From an uncultured Desulfobacterium sp. (GTDB lineage: Bacteria > Desulfobacterota > Desulfobacteria > Desulfobacterales > Desulfobacteraceae), in contig CAKZLA010000343.1 of assembly GCA_937124525.1 (NCBI GenBank), positions 1 through 6,154 of the forward strand: a DNA stretch of 6,154 nt. Direction: 5' to 3'. Of this stretch, positions 1 through 5,669 are shown piece after piece. Positions within the stretch are counted from its first letter, which is position 1. Each line of letters begins with the position of its first letter. A program made the position numbers and the translations under genes. Under the pieces are notes generated by a model, which saw only the letters and a list, made by a program, of their open reading frames with translations, made no database searches and was not told the DNA's origin.

Positions 1-96
1 TCAGGGCATCCTTTTGAATAGCACCTGGCGTTAAAAGGGTAAGCAGGCTTTATCACCCCTGGTTATTGAGAATTTACCATAAGCTTTCATAACTTG

Positions 97-153
97 TTGA
101 AATTGTTAGGCCCGAATAGATGCTTTCTTAAAACGCAGTTTTAATAATTTCAA
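97..153. repeat. Inverted repeat / hairpin upstream of pylC
   Basis: TTGAAATTGTTA (97-108) pairs with TAATAATTTCAA (142-153) over 12 positions, with one G-T pair. The 3' arm overlaps a competing smaller hairpin, TTAAAAC (128-134), loop GCA, GTTTTAA (138-144). The two structures cannot form fully together. The repeat ends 72 bases before the pylC start. It could be an operator, a leader structure or the end of an upstream transcript, and no T-run follows it. No function is established. Confidence 0.45.
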
Positions 154-215
154 TGTGTTATCCAAGTTCAAAGCAATCCATGATGAGAACTTATGACTGT
201 CGAGTTAAACGTATT

Positions 216-221
216 GGAGAG
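216..221 (+). promoter_or_regulatory. Ribosome binding site deciding the pylC start
   Basis: GGAGAG lies 4 bases before the ATG at 226 (GGAG has a 6-base spacer). The in-frame ATG at 193 has no comparable site. Starting at 226 also puts the conserved glycine-rich strand (MIVAIAGGNLQG) at the very N-terminus, as in methanogen PylC, so 226 is preferred. Confidence 0.75.
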
Positions 222-225
222 TAAT

Positions 226-1368
226 ATGATAGTTGCCATTGCAGGGGGGAATCTTCAGGGAGTTGAGGCCACTTATCTGGCATCAAAGGCGGGCTGGACC
301 ACCCTTGTTGTAGACAAGCGTCCCCAGGTTCCGGCATCGGGCCTTTGTGATCATTTTTTTCAGCTTGATGTGGTCAATGAAGAGGCATTGCTCAATGCCA
401 TTAAAGGGGCAGATTTTATTTTACCGGCCCTGGAAAATCAGGCAGCGCTTGCGGCGTTGGTTCATTTTTCTCAAAAACATGGTATTCCCCTGGCCTTTGA
501 TACAGACGCCTATGCAATATCCTCATCCAAGATAATATCGGATACTCTTTTCCAGGAAAAAAACATACCGGCCCCTTTGCCATGGCCCCGGTGCGGATTT
601 CCGGCCATGGGAAAACCGGACAGTGACAGCGGCAGTCATGGCATTACCCTTTTTCATAATTCCGGGGAGTATGATGGATTTCTGGAAAAATTTGGAAAAC
701 GGCCCGATGTACTCCAGGAGTATGTGGAAGGGCCGTCCTATTCCATGGAGGTGTTGGGAATGTCGGGGAAGTACATCGCTTTGCAGACCACCCAATTGTT
801 CATGGATGATGTCCATGATTGTTGCCGTGTCACCGCACCTGTTCCTCTCTCCCGGGAGTTGAACGAAAAATTTATCCAGATTTCCCTGGATCTTGCCCGG
901 GCAGTTAATTTAAAGGGGATTATGGACGTGGAGGTGGTTCTTCATAAAGGGTGTCTCAAGGTGCTGGAAATTGATGCCCGCCTGCCCAGCCAGACCCCTA
1001 CGGCGGTTTTCCACTCCATTGGTATCAATATGGTGGCTCTGCTGGGGGATATTTTTGTTCATAAGTCCCTTGGTGCTCCGGTGATACCCCCATGCCCGGC
1101 ATGGGTGAGTTATGAGCATGTTTCTGTTTCTGACCAGGGTGTTTTATGCCAGGGTGAGCACATCATGGCCATTGGAGAACCATTGAAATTGGTGAAAAAT
1201 TTGTTTGGAGCAGATGAGGTGCTCACCAATTACCGGGAGGGAAAGAGGGACTTTGTGGCCACATTGATCAATGCTGCTCCGTCTGCCAAAGATCTTGAGA
1301 TAAAAAGAAAAATTATCTTTAATGCCATCTCAGAACAGATTGGGGTGAAAGAAAATTCACATTTTTAA
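226..1368 (+). CDS. pylC: PylC, 3-methylornithine--L-lysine ligase
   Basis: PylC is an ATP-grasp ligase of pyrrolysine biosynthesis. It uses ATP to form an amide between the carboxylate of (3R)-3-methyl-D-ornithine (from PylB) and the epsilon-amine of L-lysine, giving the substrate of PylD. It is cytoplasmic. From the 226 start it has 380 residues, slightly longer than archaeal PylC (about 363). Visible signatures, in order: the N-terminal AGGNLQG turn (6-12) ending in VVDKRPQ (28-34); LPALEN (66-71); FDTDAY (91-96) and the downstream Ser/Lys run; K130-P131, matching the ATP-binding lysine region; QEYVEG (164-169); KGIMDVE (230-236); the metal/substrate segment LEIDARLPSQTPT (247-259); and YEH (296-298). 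These match Methanosarcina PylC as I recall it, block for block. The next gene in the pathway, pylD, lies 380 bp downstream, so the two are not tightly coupled. No pylB is visible just upstream. A generic ATP-grasp or carbamoyl-phosphate-synthase-like enzyme is the only alternative, and the neighbours rule against it. The gene is intact and ends in TAA. Confidence 0.95.
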   Translation: MIVAIAGGNLQGVEATYLASKAGWTTLVVDKRPQVPASGLCDHFFQLDVVNEEALLNAIKGADFILPALENQAALAALVHFSQKHGIPLAFDTDAYAISSSKIISDTLFQEKNIPAPLPWPRCGFPAMGKPDSDSGSHGITLFHNSGEYDGFLEKFGKRPDVLQEYVEGPSYSMEVLGMSGKYIALQTTQLFMDDVHDCCRVTAPVPLSRELNEKFIQISLDLARAVNLKGIMDVEVVLHKGCLKVLEIDARLPSQTPTAVFHSIGINMVALLGDIFVHKSLGAPVIPPCPAWVSYEHVSVSDQGVLCQGEHIMAIGEPLKLVKNLFGADEVLTNYREGKRDFVATLINAAPSAKDLEIKRKIIFNAISEQIGVKENSHF

Positions 1369-1528
1369 AAATTAAAGACTCATGTTGGATTCCAGGGTTT
1401 TACCGGGGCAGGCTTACGTTTTTGGGGGTTTCTCATAAGCTGGGCGACTATACCGGATATAAAATTTTACTCTCCACAAGCCACTGTAATGACTTGGTTT
1501 AATTTTTGCCAATAAAATTACATCACAA

Positions 1529-1613
1529 AATGGCCGACGTTATGACCAAGCCCCGTTTTTGGCATTATCACTGGGAGCTTTCGTTTGCATAGGTAAAGGT
1601 CTATAACGCCATT
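1529..1613. repeat. Long imperfect inverted repeat, possible structured RNA
   Basis: Fifteen pairs form between the two ends: AATGGC (1529-1534) with GCCATT (1608-1613), GTTAT (1539-1543) with ATAAC (1603-1607), and GACC (1544-1547) with GGTC (1598-1601). They are interrupted by a 4-base bulge (CGAC, 1535-1538) and a 1-base bulge (1602). Directly inside, AAGC (1548-1551) pairs with GCTT (1577-1580), and two further C-G pairs follow a C-A mismatch. The result would be a stacked, branched fold of about 85 bases. It could be a leader element of pylD, a small RNA, or a remnant of a small mobile repeat. I do not recognise it as any named RNA family. Confidence 0.4.
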
Positions 1614-1695
1614 AACACAACCCTGACCTCGTGGATACAATTACTTTAACAAAATACACTGAAACACAGCATGAGCCAAGCTAAAATAATATCGA

Positions 1696-1731
1696 GAAAT
1701 AAGCAGACTTACTTCAGGTCTGATTTATTTC
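1696..1731 (+). promoter_or_regulatory. Hairpin immediately upstream of the pylD ribosome binding site
   Basis: GAAATAA (1696-1702) pairs with TTATTTC (1725-1731). After a 1x2 internal loop, CAGACT (1704-1709) pairs with GGTCTG (1717-1722, one T-G pair) around a 7-base loop. The stem totals about 13 pairs. It ends 3 bases before GGAG (1735-1738), which sits 10 bases from the pylD ATG. A structure this close to the ribosome site could influence translation or mRNA stability, or the DNA could be a repressor site. No T-run follows, so it is not a simple terminator. Confidence 0.5.
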
Positions 1732-1748
1732 CGTGGAGATAAATACAA

Positions 1749-2588
1749 ATGACCCGGTTGAAAACGTGTGACATTGACACCATTTCTGAAAACTTGGATA
1801 GATATAACAGAGAGCTAATGGAAAAAACAGGACACTCGCTTTTGGGGGTGGCCTGCCATGCCTGTGGTCTGCAGGAGTCTGAAATCAGACAAGTCATTGA
1901 GGATTTCACAGTCAATGTGGTGCCCATCACTGCAGGGCAGGGGATTATCACCACTTTTTCCAATACGGTGGAGGCCATCATGGCTTATCTTGGCTTTCAC
2001 GTTTCCATGACTACTGCAACGGACACCGCAGGGGTGGCTGAAGCCTTTGAAAACAAGGCCCAGGGTATCATGATGTCCGATGATAACCGCTTTGTGGCGT
2101 TGAATCTTGCCCTGCAACGGGTATCCGATAACTCCGAGGCCACTGGCAGGGGTTATGCTGCGGCCCTGGATCTCATGGCCGGGGGCTTAAAAGAACAATC
2201 CGTTGTGGTGGTGGGATGTGGTCCCGTGGGTGCGGGGGCTGCAAGATGGTTAAAACGTTCCGGTGTCCATGTGGTACTTTATGATATTGACCCAAAAGCG
2301 GCCCTGGATCTGAAAAATGTTCTGAGTACTGCTGATGACGCTGTTTCAGAGAGTGTTACTGTGGCAAATGAAGACCTGGTGACTATTCTTGACCGGGTGA
2401 GATATATTATTGAAGCCACCCCCGTGGAAGATTCCATTCCGGAAAATGTCCTTTTTGACAATACATTTGTGGCGGCTCCGGGGGTTCCCCTGGGAATTTC
2501 AAAAAAAGGCTATGAAAAAATTTCCAGCCACTTGATTCATGATAAATTGGAAATTGGGGTTGCCACCATGGCTGTTTCCATTCTGTAA
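1749..2588 (+). CDS. pylD: PylD, pyrrolysine-forming dehydrogenase
   Basis: PylD carries out the last step of pyrrolysine synthesis. With NAD+ it oxidises the terminal amine of 3-methylornithyl-N6-lysine. The resulting semialdehyde loses ammonia and closes to the pyrroline ring. The protein has 279 residues; the archaeal enzyme has about 260. An N-terminal helical/substrate domain (about 1-145) carries the family blocks VPITAGQGII (58-67), GFHVSMT (82-88) and SDDNRF (110-115). The Rossmann domain follows, with VVVVGCGPVG (152-161, GxGxxG at 156-161) and an acidic strand end YDID (178-181) suited to NAD+ over NADP+. Then come EATP (222-225), APGVP (243-247) and a C-terminal GVATMA (270-275) matching archaeal PylD. 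GGAG at 1735-1738 supports the ATG at 1749. The gene lies 380 bp after pylC with its own structured leader, so separate expression is plausible. It is intact and ends in TAA. Confidence 0.95.
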   Translation: MTRLKTCDIDTISENLDRYNRELMEKTGHSLLGVACHACGLQESEIRQVIEDFTVNVVPITAGQGIITTFSNTVEAIMAYLGFHVSMTTATDTAGVAEAFENKAQGIMMSDDNRFVALNLALQRVSDNSEATGRGYAAALDLMAGGLKEQSVVVVGCGPVGAGAARWLKRSGVHVVLYDIDPKAALDLKNVLSTADDAVSESVTVANEDLVTILDRVRYIIEATPVEDSIPENVLFDNTFVAAPGVPLGISKKGYEKISSHLIHDKLEIGVATMAVSIL

Positions 2589-2631
2589 CTCCCTATTCTC
2601 TCATTTGTTTTATGTATTTATTAATTTCGAC

Positions 2632-2649
2632 ACCACAATATATTGTGGT
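2632..2649. promoter_or_regulatory. Perfect 18-bp palindrome, candidate operator
   Basis: ACCACAATATATTGTGGT is perfectly self-complementary, with no mismatches or spacer. It lies 43 bases after the pylD stop and 236 bases before the pylSc start. Perfect palindromes of this size in intergenic DNA are typical of sites for dimeric regulators. No regulator gene is in the window, so the protein and the controlled gene are unknown. As RNA it would make only a tight, loopless hairpin, so a DNA-binding role seems likelier. Confidence 0.45.
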
Positions 2650-2672
2650 CAATTGATCTAAAAACATGATTG

Positions 2673-2698
2673 AAAATCAAAAAAAAGCAAATGATTTT
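2673..2698 (+). repeat. A/T-rich hairpin, weak terminator candidate for pylD
   Basis: AAAATCA (2673-2679) pairs with TGATTTT (2692-2698) around a 12-base A-rich loop, and three more T residues follow. The stem has one G-C pair, too weak for a standard intrinsic terminator. It is the only stem-plus-T arrangement after pylD. Confidence 0.2.
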
Positions 2699-2885
2699 TT
2701 TAAAACATACAAATTTGTTAATTTTTATTTAATAACAATGCCTGAACTTCGAAATTAATGATTTAACCATTAAAATGAGCGAATAGAGAGCTGTAAGGGA
2801 GTTTATAATAAATAATCTACCCGTTTTCACTTAAAACATGTAGTAAATATTGGGCATAAGTTTGAAAGTGGGTAGTTTTATTCCT

Positions 2886-3773
2886 ATGAAGTTCCTAAGC
2901 TGGAAAAATAAAAAGGATTTTATTTTGAATGACATAGTAACATGGACTGAAACCCAGGTGTCCCGGCTCAGAGAACTGGAAGCCGAGGCTGATGATCTGA
3001 TTTGCCCCTGTACCACCCCCGGGGAGAGAAATCAATCCTTCCAGCGCATTGAAAAGCGTCTGGTGAAAAAACAACAGCAAAAGTTAAGACAATTTCTCAC
3101 CGTTGATTTAAAACCCCACCTGATCCAATTGGAAGAACGTCTCACCTCTGTTCTTAATCAACAGGGATTTGCCAGGGTGACCACCCCTGTGATTATTTCC
3201 CGGGAAGCCCTTGACAGAATGACCGTGGACAGGGATCATCCCCTTTCAAAACAGGTGTATTGGCTGGATGACAAGCACTGCCTCCGGCCCATGCTGGCCC
3301 CCAATCTTTACCAGTATATGGTGAGCTTGGGGCGTTTGAAAGCCCGCCCCATTCGATTTTTTGAAATTGGGTCCTGTTTTCGCAAGGAGTCCGACGGTGC
3401 CCGGCACAACAGCGAATTTACCATGCTGAATCTGGTGGAAATGGGGATACCCATGGACCAGCGTCAGGACCGTTTAAAAGAACTGGCAAGGGTTGTGGCA
3501 GATGCCGCTGGATTGAGTGTGTATGAGTTTGAAACCGAAAAATCCGTGGTGTATGGGGAGACCCTGGATGTGGTGGCGGGTACTGATCGCATTGAAGTGG
3601 CTTCGGGGGCCATGGGACCCCATCCCCTGGATGCGGCATGGCGGGTCACCGATACCTGGGTGGGGCTTGGCTTTGGCCTGGAACGTCTGGTCATGGTGGC
3701 TCAGAATTCTGAAAGCATTGGAAAGTGGGGAAAAAGCGTTTCCTGGGTTAATGGTATCCGATTAAATTTGTAA
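2886..3773 (+). CDS. pylSc: PylSc, pyrrolysyl-tRNA synthetase catalytic subunit
   Basis: PylSc is the class II synthetase catalytic core, which activates pyrrolysine with ATP and charges tRNA-Pyl. In bacteria the tRNA-binding N-terminal domain is a separate protein, PylSn, which is not encoded in this window. From 2886 the protein has 295 residues, close to Desulfitobacterium PylSc (about 288). Signatures: an N-terminal basic helix (about 50-70); LRPMLAPNLY (133-142); class II motif 2 FRKESDG (165-171, R166); EFTMLNLVEMG (177-187); VVYGETLDV (221-229); ASGAMGPH (239-246); motif 3 GLGFGLERL (260-268); and NGIRLNL at the end. Pocket residues by alignment with Methanosarcina mazei: A138, L141, Y142, N182, Y223 and W258 are kept, M145 replaces L309 and V184 replaces C348. 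GAMGP and GLGFGLERL match the bacterial subunit. Start choice: the frame opens at a TTG (2850), but ATG 2886 gives MKFLSW, similar to the Desulfitobacterium N-terminus. The ribosome site before 2886 is weak. A TTG at 2925 has a well-spaced AAGGA (2913-2917) but would shorten the N-terminus. The gene ends in TAA. Confidence 0.94.
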   Translation: MKFLSWKNKKDFILNDIVTWTETQVSRLRELEAEADDLICPCTTPGERNQSFQRIEKRLVKKQQQKLRQFLTVDLKPHLIQLEERLTSVLNQQGFARVTTPVIISREALDRMTVDRDHPLSKQVYWLDDKHCLRPMLAPNLYQYMVSLGRLKARPIRFFEIGSCFRKESDGARHNSEFTMLNLVEMGIPMDQRQDRLKELARVVADAAGLSVYEFETEKSVVYGETLDVVAGTDRIEVASGAMGPHPLDAAWRVTDTWVGLGFGLERLVMVAQNSESIGKWGKSVSWVNGIRLNL

Positions 3774-3783
3774 TTAAAGAACA

Positions 3784-3814
3784 GGGACAGAAAGCAAAAA
3801 TAACCTTCTGTCCC
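3784..3814. terminator. Hairpin between convergent pylSc and AOR genes
   Basis: GGGACAGAA (3784-3792) pairs perfectly with TTCTGTCCC (3806-3814) around a 13-base loop. It lies 10 bases after the pylSc stop, and the AOR gene converges from the other side, so it could end transcripts from both directions. No good T-run follows on either strand, which weakens the intrinsic-terminator reading. The GGGACAG/CTGTCCC arms also resemble REP-type palindromes that are scattered in some proteobacterial genomes. Confidence 0.5.
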
Positions 3815-3818
3815 CGGG

Positions 3819-3848
3819 AATTTGTTAAAGGAATCTCAACAACAAATT
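3819..3848. repeat. Second inverted repeat in the convergent gap
   Basis: AATTTGTT (3819-3826) pairs perfectly with AACAAATT (3841-3848) around a 14-base loop. It sits 15 bases after the AOR stop on the minus strand. It may help stop or protect the AOR transcript, but the stem has only two G-C pairs and no clear T-run follows. Confidence 0.35.
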
Positions 3849-3863
3849 TGAAATTTTAAAACT

Positions 3864-5591
3864 TTAGAAATTAAGCGTCTCCTGGAGTTCATCTGTGGAA
3901 AAACCCCAATCCACATTATGGGGGGGCAATTTCTCATCAAACATGTCCGGGAGCTGGTCATCTGCTTTGGTAAAACCGGCCCGTTTGTTGAACTCTTTTT
4001 CATCATTGAGGATGGATTTCCCCAGGCTCACCACATCATCCGGGGTCAGGCTTAATCCATATTGGGCATTGATCAAGTCCACAATGGTCTGCACCCCGTC
4101 CTCATTGTCCAGAACAGCAAAGGCCACAAACAGGCACAACCCTGCGGCATCAATGGCTGCGGTGGCAATTTGCAGATTCTGTGACAGCTCAATGTTACCC
4201 TCTTTTTTCAAGGGGTCAATGTCGCCGCCCACCTTGAGGATATTGGCAGTGACGCCATACCCTGCGGTGTGATCTGCGCCCATGGGGGTGGTGGCATAGG
4301 TGACGCCAACGCCCTTTACTGCCCGGGGATCATAGGCGGGAAATGCCTGTCGTTTAACCACGGGAAGCCGGTCCACACCCAGGGCATCGCCGGTGAATGC
4401 GGCACCATTGCCCAATATTTTACCATTGCCGGTGCCCTTGGCAATCTCTTTGATCAGTTCGATGGCGGCTTTACCGTCACCCCATTCCAGAAGTCCGCCT
4501 TCCATGGCGATACCGATGGCCACGCCAGTATCTATGGTATCAACACCATAGTCATCACACAGACGATCCATCATGGCAATGTCATCCAGATCCTTGATGG
4601 TGGTGTGCGCGCCAAAGGCCCAGAGGGTTTCATATTCAAATCCGGCGGTCAACTGCTTTCCATCCTTACCATTGTAAACCTGGGAGCATTTGATTACACA
4701 GCCCGGGTGACAGCCCTCGGAAACAATGCCACCCCTTGCTTCCATGTTTTCCACCATTTTCTCTCCGCTGATCTCATGGGCATGCTCAAATCGTCCATCC
4801 CTGAAATTTTTGGTGGGCAAAGCGCCGGCTTCATTGATGACATTAACCAATACCGCTGTTCCCAATCCGGGTAATCCCTGGCCGGTGACGGGATGGGATT
4901 TGAGCATCTCCACCCATCTCTTGTTGGCAGCCTTGAAGGCCTCCGGGTCTGCCATGGTAAGCCGATCGCACCCCTTGTCATCCACAACAATGGCTTTGAT
5001 TTTTTTAGATCCCATGACCGCACCCAGTCCGCCACGGCCCACGGCACGTCCTGGGGTTCCCTTGAGGTCTGCCTGCTGGATGCTGGCGGCTTTCAGGCGC
5101 TGTTCTCCTGCCTGGCCAATGCTCATGACACCGGTTTTAGCCCCATAGACGTTCCACATTTTTTCAATGACTTCGTAGTTGCCCATGCCCACGTACTCGT
5201 CCGCTGGCAAAATTTCCACAGAATCTTTTTTAATGACGATCATGCTGTAGGCATCCCCGGCGGGTTTTCCTTCCAGGACCACTGCTGCAATCCCCAGTCG
5301 GGCCAGCTTCTGGGAAACAAATCCACCGGAATTACTTTCTTTAATGCCACCGGTGAGGGGGGATTTTGATCCCACAGAAAGCCGACCGGAGTTGGCGGCG
5401 GGTGATCCGGAAAGAATTCCCGGGGCCATGATAAGTTTGTTGGCAGCCCCCAGGGGATGACAGGTGGCAGGTACTTCATTGAGGACCATTTTGGAAGTCA
5501 AGGCTCTGCCGCCCAGGCCTGCCAGTTCTGGTGGAACCTCTTCGTAGGTAAAGGTTAGATTTTCAGTGTTTATTCTAAGAATTTTACTCAT
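3864..5591 (-). CDS. Aldehyde:ferredoxin oxidoreductase (AOR family)
   Basis: This is a tungsten (or molybdenum) bis-pterin enzyme that reversibly converts aldehydes to carboxylic acids with ferredoxin as electron partner. It is cytoplasmic, with no signal peptide. The 575-residue length is slightly below typical AORs (about 605). The N-terminal AFOR domain (about 1-205) contains the SPLTGG (77-82) and SNSGGF (86-91) blocks, then the pterin-binding GRGGLGAVMGSKKIKA (185-200). The C-terminal domain carries the 4Fe-4S ligands C294, C298 and C302 (C-x3-C-x3-C) and C486 in DAAGLCLF (481-488). E320 in EYET and H441 in GADHT correspond, by my alignment, to the active-site Glu and His of Pyrococcus AOR. 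The first cysteines are spaced x3, not the x2 of the Pyrococcus enzyme; I believe a known subfamily has this spacing. The ATG at 5589-5591 follows GAGGAGT (5603-5597), a strong ribosome site 6 bases away. The substrate cannot be read from sequence. The gene converges on pylSc with no sign of a shared pathway, and ends in TAA. Confidence 0.93.
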   Translation of the reverse strand: MSKILRINTENLTFTYEEVPPELAGLGGRALTSKMVLNEVPATCHPLGAANKLIMAPGILSGSPAANSGRLSVGSKSPLTGGIKESNSGGFVSQKLARLGIAAVVLEGKPAGDAYSMIVIKKDSVEILPADEYVGMGNYEVIEKMWNVYGAKTGVMSIGQAGEQRLKAASIQQADLKGTPGRAVGRGGLGAVMGSKKIKAIVVDDKGCDRLTMADPEAFKAANKRWVEMLKSHPVTGQGLPGLGTAVLVNVINEAGALPTKNFRDGRFEHAHEISGEKMVENMEARGGIVSEGCHPGCVIKCSQVYNGKDGKQLTAGFEYETLWAFGAHTTIKDLDDIAMMDRLCDDYGVDTIDTGVAIGIAMEGGLLEWGDGKAAIELIKEIAKGTGNGKILGNGAAFTGDALGVDRLPVVKRQAFPAYDPRAVKGVGVTYATTPMGADHTAGYGVTANILKVGGDIDPLKKEGNIELSQNLQIATAAIDAAGLCLFVAFAVLDNEDGVQTIVDLINAQYGLSLTPDDVVSLGKSILNDEKEFNKRAGFTKADDQLPDMFDEKLPPHNVDWGFSTDELQETLNF

Positions 5592-5596
5592 TTTCT

Positions 5597-5654
5597 ACTC
5601 CTCTTTGTCCTATGCCAGGAAGAGCCGCTTTGAGCAGGCAGCCAGAACCTGGCA
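5597..5654 (-). promoter_or_regulatory. AOR mRNA leader with mutually exclusive stems
   Basis: In the AOR transcript direction, TGCCAGG (5654-5648) can pair with CCTGGCA (5619-5613), seven perfect pairs. Alternatively its GCCAG part (5653-5649) can pair with the adjacent CTGGC (5645-5641) around a 3-base loop. The two stems share one arm, so only one can form. The distal arm (5619-5613) ends 9 bases before the GAGGAGT ribosome site (5603-5597). This resembles a simple translational switch, but no known riboswitch family is recognised, and that it is transcribed is assumed. Confidence 0.35.
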
Positions 5655-5655
5655 G

Positions 5656-5669
5656 TTACATTAATGTAA
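5656..5669. promoter_or_regulatory. Perfect 14-bp palindrome upstream of the AOR gene
   Basis: TTACATTAATGTAA is perfectly self-complementary and lies 65 bases upstream of the AOR start codon. Its size and position suit a dimeric regulator site at or near the AOR promoter. The regulator is not in the window. A poor promoter match on the minus strand (TTGCCC and TAATGT, 16-base spacer) overlaps it but is too weak to list separately. Confidence 0.4.

Larger units (their letters stand above)
1..225. other. Leader region upstream of pylC
   Basis: No gene can be supported here. The three plus-strand frames entering from the left edge close within about 35 bases (stops at 13-15, 19-21 and 32-34), so the end of an upstream gene could lie in the first 34 bases, but too few residues remain to identify it. 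No PylB sequence is recognisable. No tRNA-Pyl was found: the expected anticodon loop (T-CTA-AA) within a 6-bp stem is absent on both strands. The region is AT-rich and contains an inverted repeat at 97-153. I could not assign a convincing -35/-10 promoter. Confidence 0.5.
1369..1748. other. 380-bp intergenic region between pylC and pylD
   Basis: No open frame here resembles a protein, and I saw no PylSn-like or PylB-like residues in the parts I read. No tRNA with a CTA anticodon is present. The region holds a long imperfect inverted repeat (1529-1613) and a strong hairpin (1696-1731) just before the pylD ribosome site. A weak GCTTA/TAAGC pairing (1412-1416 with 1437-1441) lies after the pylC stop but lacks a T-run, so no clear pylC terminator is visible. 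The length is unusual for neighbouring genes of one pathway. Confidence 0.5.
2620..2759. repeat. Segment bounded by an 11-bp perfect inverted repeat
   Basis: ATTAATTTCGA (2620-2630) is the exact reverse complement of TCGAAATTAAT (2749-2759). The 118 bases between contain the 18-bp palindrome and an A/T hairpin. Terminal inverted repeats on a short non-coding segment resemble a miniature mobile element. However, the arms are AT-rich, no clear target duplication flanks them, and chance is not excluded. Confidence 0.3.
2589..2885. other. AT-rich intergenic region between pylD and pylSc
   Basis: This 297-bp stretch is strongly AT-rich and holds no supportable gene. It includes a perfect 18-bp palindrome (2632-2649), an 11-bp inverted repeat bounding a 140-bp segment (2620-2759), an A/T hairpin (2673-2698) and a TTGTTA/TAACAA pair (2715-2720 with 2733-2738). 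No GC-rich terminator follows pylD. No tRNA-Pyl is present: the one TCTAAA (2655-2660) has no flanking 6-bp stem. The pylSc promoter probably lies here, but I cannot place it with confidence. Confidence 0.5.

Noticed and set aside
36..58. GGGT...ACCC hairpin near the left edge as a terminator of an upstream gene
   Set aside because: The stem is short and bulged and no T-run follows.
193..225. Upstream in-frame ATG as the pylC start
   Set aside because: It has no good ribosome site, while ATG 226 has GGAGAG and gives the conserved N-terminus directly.
523..816. 97-codon minus-strand frame inside pylC
   Set aside because: It lies opposite conserved ATP-grasp segments and has no ribosome site or family features.
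43..1710. Repeated short motif GCAG(G/A)CTT at 43, 1408 and 1703 in pyl gaps
   Set aside because: Only eight bases, variable spacing from the genes and one copy inexact; chance cannot be excluded.
2655..2660. TCTAAA, resembling the anticodon loop of tRNA-Pyl
   Set aside because: No 6-bp anticodon stem, acceptor stem or T-arm surrounds it; the flanks are simple A/T DNA.
4269..4874. 201-codon plus-strand frame opposite the AOR gene
   Set aside because: It is antisense to conserved AOR motifs and its protein matches no family I know, so it is a shadow of the real gene.
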